NCBI RefSeq assembly: GCF_910592395.1
Contig: NC_088311.1
Span: 12,838,501-12,902,500 of the forward strand
Reading direction: 5' to 3'
Source: Lineus longissimus
Taxonomy: Eukaryota; Nemertea; Pilidiophora; Heteronemertea; Lineidae
DNA: 64,000 bases
Made by a program: the position numbers and the translations under genes. The number at the start of each line of letters is the position of its first letter. Positions within the stretch are counted from its first letter, which is position 1. Below, one piece after another: positions 11,196-19,694 of this stretch. The notes below the pieces were generated by a model, which worked only from the letters and a program-made list of their open reading frames with translations, was not told the DNA's origin and did not search any database.

Positions 11196-11687
11196 TGATG
11201 TAACATTTTCATGCTGAAATACAAGATCAATCTATTGAATTAAATCTTCATTAAGAAACAATGTTTTTTTCTTCATTTTTACCTTCAGGTAGTCTTCTTT
11301 TAGGCATTCATATAAATGTCTGCACACCTCAGGCACGAATCTTCCGATAGTGGTTGCACTGACTCTGGTAGAATACTCCATACTCTGATATGTTTCACCT
11401 GTTGCGAGAAACCGGAGGGTTAATGTCAATCTCTCGCCAGGGGAAATGGCTTCCCTCATGTTGGTATCCGCTTTGGTAATCAGTGGGGACATCTTTACCA
11501 ACAGTTCATTAAAGGTCTGCTCATCCATTCTCAGGTAGTTTCTGTATGAGGCAGGGTCCTCAAGACGCAACTCGTCCATTAAAAGGCTATATGCCCCTTT
11601 TAATGGCCTCCGCAATATCCATTTTCTCGTCCAGTATCTTCGCCTCCTCCTCGTCGTCCGTTTCTTCTTGCGGCAAGAAACTCCCAC
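9734..11687 (-). CDS. Harbinger DDE transposase (HARBI1-like, DDE_Tnp_4), intact
   Basis: The transposase cuts and rejoins element ends through an RNase H-like DDE core. The 5' coding exon (11687 down to 11283) has RRRRRYWTRKWI, ELRLEDPASYRNYLRM and TLTLRFLATGETYQSM, the conserved N-terminal region. The donor is CTGAAG|GTAAAA; the next exon starts at 10555 after TTCTTCTTTTCCAG, phase 0, with LPSTEEEW. Catalytic motifs there are CLGALDGKHV (first Asp), GRVGDGGVF (second Asp) and ARRVVENAFGILANRF (Glu), followed by CALHNFL. About 408 residues are visible, a full-length size for the family. The first codon used is GTG at 11687; a TAG just upstream forms a plausible splice acceptor (CTGTAG), so the true ATG is probably in a further 5' exon. 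Nothing in the core is broken. Confidence 0.9.
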
Positions 11688-12053
11688 GGCCTACAGTACA
11701 ACGGCTGCAGAAGCCGCCGAAGCCAGTTTTGATAGTACTGGTGGCATTCTGTTGTCACCAATGGCAAAGCTAGAAGTGCGAGGGCCTATATAGGCCATAA
11801 GAACAATACACTGAACAAGACATGACACTTGACATTAAAATCATTTGATGTTACTAGCCAATAAAAGGTCAATCCTACATTAAATTATAACCCCGCCATA
11901 CACGATCCCATTTTTGATGTTAGGTAATATTTGCTATGAAATAATTAGGATGGTGTACGGCGGGGTAGCAAATATTTGCATCCAATTAAATTGGACGAAA
12001 AATGGTATAGCATTTGCTATACTATAAAATGGGATCGTGTATGGCGGGCATAA

Positions 12054-12641
12054 TATATGAAGCAAATAACTAGGAAGTTATGAGGGTTGTTTGAACATGT
12101 TGAAGGTAGGGATGCAGCCACTTTCCAATATTAAGTGTTGGATTTGGCTCCACAAGTTTTGAGAACCTCTAGAAAAAGTGAAGATTTTCTTGACGCAGTG
12201 TTATAAAGTGCATTGAAGGTTATTTGACTTAGACTTTGTAGGTTTGATGTTCAAGAATAACTTAGCAAAGTACATAAAAACATAAAAAATAATACCTCCT
12301 CATTCTTTTGGCAAGTAAGTTAGGGCAACTTGGTTTGATTCATGTTATCTACTTGTCATTTCTATTTTACCGCCAAATCATTACGAATAACTATTCCCTT
12401 GCTCGAACTGAGGGTTTAGGGGAAAAAACATTTAAATTTGGAAAATTTCTCAAGAAAATTGTGGTAATTGTCGTTTCATTACGGTAGACATTGAAAACTT
12501 ATGGCCATTGTAATTTGCTTTTCGGCCTTGAATTTGAGCTTTGACCATTTAATGACTTGGTATAGGTGCTACAGAGTGTAACAGTGTGCTCAAATCCACC
12601 GTCAACAGGTAGTCCAGTAAATCTACGCTGAAAACAGGTCA
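12054..12641. other. no gene recognised
   Basis: AT-rich spacer between the Harbinger element and the left end of the Academ element. No open frame of note and no recognisable repeat. Confidence 0.5.
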
Positions 12642-12955
12642 ACCTAGAACAAATTGCAACAGAAGGTTTTCTTTTTTTATATTGTTCTATAGGTCCCCCT
12701 TAAAAACATTTCCAAAATCCTTTCACCTCCGAGGCCGGGAAAGGATCTAATTAGCATAAATTCAAAATGGCCACCAAGTCAAACTTCAATGTACAGGTAG
12801 ATTTTAAATGGTTGGTTTTAGACCCCATAAATGTATTACAGACATATAGGAATATGATATCAAACTATCTAATAAGACCATTAAAAACATTCTGTGACGT
12901 CACCATGACGTAGTATTACGTCATGGTACCATCAAGGCCGCTATTTGCCATTATA
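12642..12955 (+). repeat. left terminal inverted repeat of the Academ element
   Basis: Pairs with the reverse complement of 15357-15637 plus 18292-18324. Its inner part contains GTGACGTCAC next to ATGACGTAGTATTACGTCAT, that is, a perfect CRE plus a pair of TACGTCA half-sites. The same block is present in the right repeat, and similar ACGTCATGACGT palindromes occur at about 15236-15273. Confidence 0.85.
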
Positions 12956-15180
12956 AATCGGGTTATAAATGCACACAACAATTACGTCAAGTCCATACAC
13001 ATACACCTCCAGGATATGCTCAGACTAGAAGACACAAGGCCAGTAATCTATGAACAATTCGACGCTGGGCTTTTTGTTGTGCGCAGAAGCAGTCGCTTTT
13101 GGGCTGGTCTACCAAGTGACCTTATAATTGAGCAGGTTCTGATGCGCTCAATTAAGACAACTGGAGGTTTGACCCGTGGTCGTGGCTTCGAAGAGAAGCA
13201 ACGTACATGCTGGCTGTTAGCCATGCCAGCCTGCGCTGAAGTTAATCAGGCAATGCAGGAGGTGACGGGTGCGCAATACGTCACGAGTGATCAGCACAAA
13301 ACTTGACTGTTGCAAGGAAGGAAAGAGATCACAATGATACCCTTAAAATTCTTGAATACTTCCAGGAGTACAGTCCATTTGTATCGTCTGAAGCATTGCA
13401 CAACATTGCCACTGGAATTACAGCCAGTACTTCATGCAATCAGCACAAAGCAGAAGATGTGGGCGTGAATATCCTACAAAAAATGGAAGGACAAAACACA
13501 TTTGAGTATTCCTTCAGTAGAAAGGCCCAAATAGAGAGACTTGGACCAAAGCCAGTAGTTGTTGGTGGTGAAATTGTGGCTGTTGATCCACAGCTCCTTT
13601 TCCAGCGGTTGCTAATTGTGGCTAATAACTCTGACTGCAACCTTGGTGAACTTTTAAAATATGAACTGTCTAGCTATCCGACTGCCTTGTTTGACAAGCA
13701 GGGTTTTCGATGCGAGGCAAACAAACCACAGCTCGCTGATGCACTGACTTTAGTCTTGCCGAAGGATCATCTATCGCAGCCGCAGTCCGTGCCAGAATAC
13801 CATGTGTTCGATGGAGGATCATTACTTCACCGATTTCAATGGAGGAATGGGGCTACATTTGATCAAATTGCCAACATGTATGTGGACTATACAGTGAAGA
13901 ACTTTGCTAATCCTGCTGTTGTGTTCGATGGATACAAGTCGAGTGGTTCCACAAAGCATGTAACACATATGAGAAGGTCAAAGGGGGCTGTTGGGCCAAC
14001 AGTTTTGTTCACAGGCAGCATGGCTCTAAAATCAAAAAAGGAACATTTTCTCGGAAACACAGAAAATAAACAGAGTTTCATACAATTCCTGTGTGAAAAG
14101 CTCCAGGCTAGTGGCGTAAGAACGTTGAATGCTGATGGCGATGCGGATCTCTTGATTGCCTTAACTGGTGTGGAATGTGCCAAACTTGGTGTGACGCATG
14201 TTATTGGGGAAGATACTGACTTGCTAGTGCTACTCTGCCACCACACAAAACCGGGAATGCACGAGTTGATCTTCAGATCTGATAAGCCGAAAAGAACAGA
14301 CAAGTCCAACAAGTGTAATTGTTGGAATGTCAACATCTTACGAGACCTCTTGGGTGATAAGGTTTCTTACTTGCTGCCTCTTATCCACGCAGTAGGTGGT
14401 TATGACACAACCTCTAGGTTGTATGGCATAGGAAAGGGGGTTCCGCTAAGAAAGGTACAGACAGACGCAAACCTATGCAAACACATGGAATCCATTCTGG
14501 ATGGTTCTACTTTGAAGGAAATTCAGATTGCTGGGGAAGGTGCCTTGGTGTCTTTGTATGGTGGCATTGAACATGAGACATTGGATTCCTTACGACTCCG
14601 GAAGTTCAGAGACAAAGTAGTAAAAAGTGTAGCTAGTGTTCAGATTCAAAACCTCCCACCTACATCCGATGCCGCCAAATACCACAGTTACCGTGTGATG
14701 TACCAAGCTAAATTGTGACCCGTCACAGCAAAACCAGGCGCATGTCGCACAGAAGATGATCCTAAATGACACCAGGAGATAATGGAAGAAATAGGTGTTC
14801 TCGTATTTCACAAAAGGCAGACAATAGAGTAATGAACAAACAGTCCGTCTCAACCTGCCAAGCTCAGAGCGAAATGCGCCTGATTTTGCTGTGACGGGTC
14901 ACAATTGTGGATGGGCAAAGATGGTGAATTAAAACCAGATGATTGGGGATGGCAATATCAACAGGATAAGTTGGTACCACGAACAATGGACTGTCAGCCA
15001 GCACCAGAGAGTGTTCTCAAAGTTGTTCGATGTCAGTGCAAAGGAAACTGTTCTAATAATAGATGTAGCTGCAGAAAGCATGGCTTACAGTGTACCAGTG
15101 CATGCAGTGAATGTAAGGGTGTCAGTTGTACCAATACACCAAACATTGCAGAAGAACTGAGCGACATGGATATCGAGTGA
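12923..15180 (+). pseudogene. Academ transposase: XPG/FEN-like nuclease with C-terminal Cys8 (CXC) zinc finger, disrupted
   Basis: Three collinear pieces make one protein. Piece 1 (12923-13306) has DAGLFVVRRSSRFWAGL, LIIEQVLMRSIKTTGGLTRG and TSDQHKT; its first ~35 codons lie in the inverted repeat and may not be genuine. A frameshift near 13300 joins it to piece 2 (13303-14718; the apparent start is TTG, so not a real start), which carries an XPG/FEN-like nuclease: VFDGGSLLHRFQW, AVVFDGYKSSGSTKHV, NADGDADLLIALTG, VIGEDTDLLVLLC and HAVGGYDTTSRLYGIGKG. A 188 bp MITE (14715-14902) puts a stop after YQAKL. Piece 3 continues in frame (WMGKDGELKPDDWGWQY) and ends with eight cysteines in RCQCKGNCSNNRCSCRKHG then LQCTSACSECKGVSC, at 15180. 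Acidic metal-binding residues look intact. The superfamily name is from recalled knowledge; the domain calls come from the sequence. Confidence 0.8.
14715..14902. mobile_element. 188 bp MITE with GTGACCCGTCACAGC ends, copy 1
   Basis: Perfect 15 bp terminal inverted repeats GTGACCCGTCACAGC, flanked by AATT at 14711-14714 and 14903-14906. Removing the element and one AATT rejoins the Academ reading frame exactly (AKL then WMGK). A second copy at 52898-53081 is closely similar along its whole length. Confidence 0.88.
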
Positions 15181-15356
15181 ACAGCTTGCCTTAAAAAACG
15201 AAGAAGATGTTACGTAGGTACATACCATGAAAATGATGTAGTACTACGTCATGACGTAGTACTACGTCATGATGAAAGCATTTATATATCGACTTGTCAA
15301 ATGTCTTTATCACTTTAATGCTTGACTGTGACAGAAATCCAACAGGTTTTGTGCAT

Positions 15357-15637
15357 TTATAATGGCAAATGGCTGCCTTGACAGTACCATGACGTAATAC
15401 TACGTCATGGTGACGTCACAGAATGTTTTTTATGGTCTTATTAGAGAGTTTGATATCATATTCCTATATGTCTGTAATACATTTATGGGGTCTAAAACCA
15501 ACCATTTAAAATCTACCTGTACATTGAAATTGGACTTGGCGGCCATTTTGAATTTATGCTAATTAGACCATTTCCCGGCCTCGGAGGCGAAAGGATTTTT
15601 GGATATGTTTTTAAGGGGGACCTATAGAACAACTTAA
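15357..15637 (-). repeat. right terminal inverted repeat of the Academ element (inner part)
   Basis: Reverse complement of the left repeat, including the CRE-like block at about 15389-15420 and the motif CCTCGGAGGCGAAAGG. It breaks at about 15637, where GCTCACC copy D begins, and its last 33 bp lie at 18292-18324. Confidence 0.85.
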
Positions 15638-18291
15638 AATGAAATGGCCAGGGCCATTGTGCTCACCTGTCGATATGAAAGGGAGAGTATGAGGAAGAAC
15701 TTGTCATTGTTAGGGGTTAATCATGCAATAGTTGTGGGATGGTGTGGTTTGTCTTGAAAAAGTGGAGTTAGTCGTATTGTTTTCCGCGTGCACATGTTAC
15801 TGACGTTGGAATAAGTGAATCGTTATTTGTGGGAGAAGCTGAGAGATGTTTTACTGGCCAATTAAGACGGGTTTACATGTGTCTTAGCTATTCAGTGACT
15901 ATTGAAAATAAACAGCGCATTTATATTTTGTAAAACCTGCTGTCATTGGCCGAAATTTCAAATGAATGGGATGTACCTGTGGAATTGCGTGTGATTACAC
16001 TATCTTGAAAGGAGTATTTATCCTCGGCTTGCGATTAGAGAGAAATGTTGAAAAATATGATACAAGAACAATTGAAGCAAGGAATGCACAGTATAGAAAA
16101 TGATGTACTGAGTAACTCGGTAGCAGTTTGTATTCATTTTTGAGACAATAACATAGTTACAAGACAGCCCTATAGTCGTATTCATAAGTAAATGTCACTG
16201 CCCTTTTGGGCCGCTGCGCAAAAACTACTGGGCCGATTTCTTCAAAGTTTGGTTTTTCTTGAATCTAATTTCGGGACCCAAGAGGATTTTCATATTTCAG
16301 TAACCATGGTTACGAAATAATTTTTTTGTATGTATTGGTGTACATTGACGTAGTGTATTGATTTTGACATTTTCTCCTCTGTACTGCTTATTTCTGGATG
16401 CATTTTGCTGAAATGTTCAGGTTAATTTTTTTTCGTGTGTATCTTTAAAGCTGCCAAGTTTCATTTAGAACTATTCATAAAAAAAAATCGGGCCCTCCAG
16501 ATTCCCCCAAAATGGCCAAAGGGCTCCGAAGTTGACAATTTTTTTCTTTATAATTTGCAAATCTCTACCCTGGAAATTGTGTTGTGTCCTGAAATTAGAT
16601 TCAAGAAAAACCAAACTTTGAAGAAATCGGCCCAATAGTTTTTGCACAGCGACCCAAAGGGCAGTCAGTGACATTTACTTATGAATCCGACTATAGGCCT
16701 AACTAGAAAAGCACTGATGACAGCTGTGCTACACTTTCATCATTATCATCATCTACTTTAGTCAACCAGCTCAGATGACCTTTCTTGGGGCAGTGATCGG
16801 TAACGGTGAACTCCTTCCGACCCAACAGGCAAATGTTTACATTCGTGTCTCCGTGGCGTGTATCATGGATTCATGTGTATACTAACACCGTTGTTGTGTT
16901 GACACACTGACCGACTCCGACTGTGTTCATTTCTACAGCGACGAAAAACGATCACAAAAATGGTTCTTTTTAAGCACTCGTGACAAGTTTACAAAAATTG
17001 TAAGCAAGTGTTTTTAGTAGAGGTTTACCTAATGAGTAGCGTCTGGGTGATTATAAACAATTAACTTGTGTTTAAAAGCCCACATTGTAACGAAAGGTTC
17101 CGGCTTGACGCTAATCTCCACTGACGGCAGCCGCCAATTTGCCATACTCTCGAAACTTTGGGATCGTCAAATGCAATGGAAATCACATAATTTCTGACAC
17201 ACACTGCTACAATTCATCATTTTATTGTTCTTTCACAGTGTTATTACGCCACCCCGATTCGCGAGGCAGCTTGTACCAACTGGCTCTGCATTGACTATCC
17301 CCATTCCAAGCCGAAGAACAGTGTGACAAGTTTCTCATTTTACCTTCCAATCACAGTCAAAATTTTCTAAAACAACCGGCAATCAGGACAAACTAATAAT
17401 CTCAAACCAATCACAAGAATGTAATCAACACATACGACCTCATCCGAAGAGCGGGTGATTAAGTTTTAGCATTGATTCAAGGTGATTTAATTCCTTCTTC
17501 GTCTGGCTTCAAATTCATAAAATGGCTGTCTTCCATACTTGTAGTATGCAGATCTAGTGGTGCAGTACAACACTGGGCATCTGGGATACCCCGACGGATT
17601 GCCTCGAACCGCGAAATTCAAAACTGCTGGCAATGTGCCAACTGACATTTTTGCACAATACCGCCACCTAGTGATATGAAACGAAATTTATCTATTTAAT
17701 ATCGAAACCTCTATATCAGGCCGACCTCTTAAACTTCATTTCAAACTTCAATCTGCTGTAATAAAGAAAATGGGCTTTTTTAACCTTGACCTACTTATAC
17801 CTGAATAGTAGGTCACACTGACCTAAATCTGTGTCAACATGTAGAGATGCCCAATAGGTGTCTACATATCAAATTTAGAGAGTCTATGACCAATAGCAAA
17901 AAAACGTGCCATGATCAAAGAAATTTTAGAGTTCGACCTCTGTGACCTTGAAATGAAGGTCAAATCAAAAACCCATGTGATATGTGATGTACCTTTATTA
18001 GATACACCCACCATAAAATTTTCATCGCTCTAGCTTTAACCATAAGCTTCAAAATGACAAAAATTGGTTTTCAAAGAGCACCCCCTATATGGCAGACCAG
18101 CAGTCAAATTGCGCTTATTTTTATTCTGAAGGAAGGTCTTGCCTAGGGGTACCCATACACAAAGTATGAACTTTCTGGGTCAAGCGGTTAAGAAACGTGC
18201 CAGGATTTTATCCAAAGTTAACGACGGATGACGACGACGACGGACGCCAGACGCCGCGGTATCGTATTAGCTCACCTGACAGGTGAGCTAA
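15638..18291 (-). mobile_element. GCTCACC-family element, copy D (long variant, nested in Academ TIR)
   Basis: Left terminus AATGAAATGGCCAGGGCC with the AATGGCC/GGCCATT palindrome. The right terminus is a hairpin of 10 bp arms (AGCTCACCTG, one-base loop) at 18269-18289 followed by AA, next to a GAC microsatellite at about 18226-18245. It shares most of its interior with copy E (38432-41323), including a 529 bp inverted-repeat element (16169-16697) and about 1 kb of unrelated sequence. Only one DR3-like site is present (about 17931-17950). It splits the right Academ repeat: flanks ACTTAAA and AAAGAAAACC join to match the intact left repeat with no extended duplication. Confidence 0.8.
16169..16697. 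mobile_element. inverted-repeat element inside GCTCACC copy D
   Basis: Arms of about 110 bp, beginning CCTATAGTCG and ending CGACTATAGG, contain CATAAGTAAATGTCACTGCC and GGGCCGATTTCTTCAAAG in inverted copies around a ~300 bp core. The same element occurs at the matching place in copy E (38790-39286), so it was present before those two copies separated. Confidence 0.75.
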
Positions 18292-18542
18292 AAAGAAAAC
18301 CTTCTGTTGCAATTTGTTCTAGGTACACTCTTATTTTTACTGGACTAAGGTATAACTTTCTGGAGTAATTAGGCATGTAGCACACAAAGATGGGCATGAA
18401 TTAGATTTTCCCAGCAGATTAACGATAACTTACTGAAATCTGCACACAAAATATTTCTGTTCTACGGTAACTGATGTAGGACATAGTGATTCTTTTGTCA
18501 TCAAGTGAACAACAAGAATAACTGACCTTGTCCCTATTTCAG

Positions 18543-18692
18543 GTAATGCAGTTGGAGGGTGTCTACAGTGTACAAGAACCACACTTCTGGACATTGTGTA
18601 GTGACGTTTACATTGGGACCATCAAATTAGAAGTTGCCAGTGATGCGGACACCAAATACATTCTTAGTCATACACATAATATTTTCACTGCG
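18543..18692 (+). CDS. SLC30A7: exon of a ZnT7-like zinc transporter (SLC30A7), C-terminal domain
   Basis: ZnT7 is a Golgi/early secretory cation-diffusion-facilitator transporter that moves zinc into the lumen. This 50-codon exon reads VMQLEGVYSVQEPHFW, TLCSDVYIGTIKLEVASDA and DTKYILSHTHNIFTA, which closely matches the C-terminal cytosolic region of vertebrate ZnT7 as I know it (EGVYSLQEQHFWTLCSDVYV and SQTHNIFT). It is bounded by a good acceptor (CCCTATTTCAG) and donor (GCG|GTAAGT), both phase 0. The exon is not an ORF start; the ATG at its second codon is internal. The upstream exons and the short last exon (expected GV-QLYVQID-type) were not found, so the gene probably runs through the transposon-filled flanks. 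This is the only host coding sequence I can support. Confidence 0.85.
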
Positions 18693-18921
18693 GTAAGTAT
18701 TGTCTTTTAGCTAAGAGCTGTGAATTTTGCCAAAAAAGGTTTTAGAAATTCTCCATCACAAGCATTTTATCTTAACATGGTAATTTTTAGCTACGCTGGC
18801 TTTGCAGCTTTGCTTATGGTCTGTACTGGAGCTGGCCAAAAGTAGTTCCAGCAAAATAGTTGCATTTTCATCAGAATTTGCTGGGCCAGGAAATGTTCCA
18901 GGATACCAATATTTTGAACTC

Positions 18922-19245
18922 TTTATCATTATCATCATTACCGGCGTCGTAACCCTATTGGATTTTTGCCGGAGGTATGGAGTCCACTATAGGCTACTGT
19001 CCACCTATGTGGGATCTTTTACTTGCCCTGGCATAGACACTCAGGTACAAGGGACCACGGCTTTTAGTCTCATCCGACAGACCCTCGACTATTTCATACG
19101 TTAATGTACGTGTTGTGAAGAGCCAGGAATTTTAGTTCCTTGAAAGCCACGCCGGTTCATCCGGAAATACAATCCTGGGTTCTCCCCGGGATCGAACCCG
19201 GGCCCTATTGTGTGGTAGCCAGCAATGTTAACCACTAGGCTATTG
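18922..19245 (-). mobile_element. tRNA-headed SINE
   Basis: Read on the minus strand, it starts with a tRNA-like head: A-box-like TAGCCTAGTGGTTAACA near 19243 and a perfect B-box GGGTTCGATCCC near 19200. A body follows with GATGAGACTAAAAGCCGTGG and GTAAAAGATCCCACATAGG, a conserved core found in several animal SINE superfamilies, and it ends in an ATGATA-type tail at about 18922-18941. The anticodon region does not fold well, so it is not a working tRNA gene. The SINE superfamily name is left open. Confidence 0.75.
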
Positions 19246-19532
19246 TTTGATAGGATTAGAGCTATTTACAGCAGAAAGACGAAACGCCCGGTAATTGGCA
19301 GATTTTAAGTTGAAAACTGTTGTCTGCTCAAAACTTGCAAAACGGCCTCGATCCTACCTGTCTGTGTAATGTACTGAACGCGCTACACATAAGGCATTGC
19401 CCTAAGGCATTGCAGCCGAGGCTGATAATGTGGCTTGCCGTTTTGCGAATGTATATAGTGTGTGAGTTCATTTCAAAACGTTCTGATCTAAATTTGTCAT
19501 AACAAACAGTAAGAAAGTCGTATTTCCCTATA

Positions 19533-19692
19533 CAATGGAACCTCCCTTAGCGGACACCTCTCTATTAAGGACACTAGTTTTGGTACCAAATTGGTAGTTT
19601 CTATACAATTTGACCTCTCTAATCATGACACCTCTCTATTAAGGACAGCACTTGCCAGTCCCGAAGGTGTCCTTAATAGAGAGGTTCTACTG
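19533..19692. mobile_element. 160 bp pogo/Tigger-like MITE
   Basis: Flanked by TA on both sides (19531-19532, 19693-19694) with termini CAATGGAACCTCCCTTAG and, inverted, CAGTAGAACCTCTC. The CAGTnGAnCCTC start and TA target are typical of the pogo/Tigger branch of Tc1/mariner. No coding capacity. Confidence 0.75.
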
Positions 19693-19694
19693 TA

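Larger units (their letters stand above)
8111..12050. mobile_element. complete Harbinger transposon with TAA target duplication
   Basis: A 3,940 bp element bounded by inverted repeats of about 47 bp that match almost completely (both contain CGCCATACACGATCCC and ATAGTATAGCAAATGC) and flanked by the 3 bp duplication TAA at 8108-8110 and 12051-12053, the TWA target type of PIF/Harbinger. Further copies of the CATACACGATCCC and TGTATGTCGGG motifs lie just inside both ends (about 8168-8295 and 11890-11965), probably transposase-binding subterminal repeats. It holds the two genes of the superfamily, a Myb/SANT-like protein and a DDE transposase, both without stop or frameshift, and a nested 400 bp piggyBac-like MITE in an intron. 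Confidence 0.93.
12642..18324 (+). mobile_element. Academ-type (AcademX) DNA transposon with long TIRs and nested insertions
   Basis: Inverted repeats of about 300 bp flank an XPG-nuclease/Cys8 zinc-finger gene. The left repeat runs from ACCTAGAACAAATTGC at 12642 to about 12955. The right repeat runs from about 15357 to 15637 and resumes at 18292-18324 (ending GCAATTTGTTCTAGGT); the gap is GCTCACC-family copy D. Joining the two parts of the right repeat restores the order seen on the left, which proves the later insertion. Gene content (XPG-like nuclease plus Cys8 finger, no helicase seen) fits the Academ superfamily, X group. Without nested insertions the element is about 2.8 kb. The coding region begins within the left repeat, so it is probably an internally deleted copy. 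I could not settle the target duplication. Confidence 0.78.
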
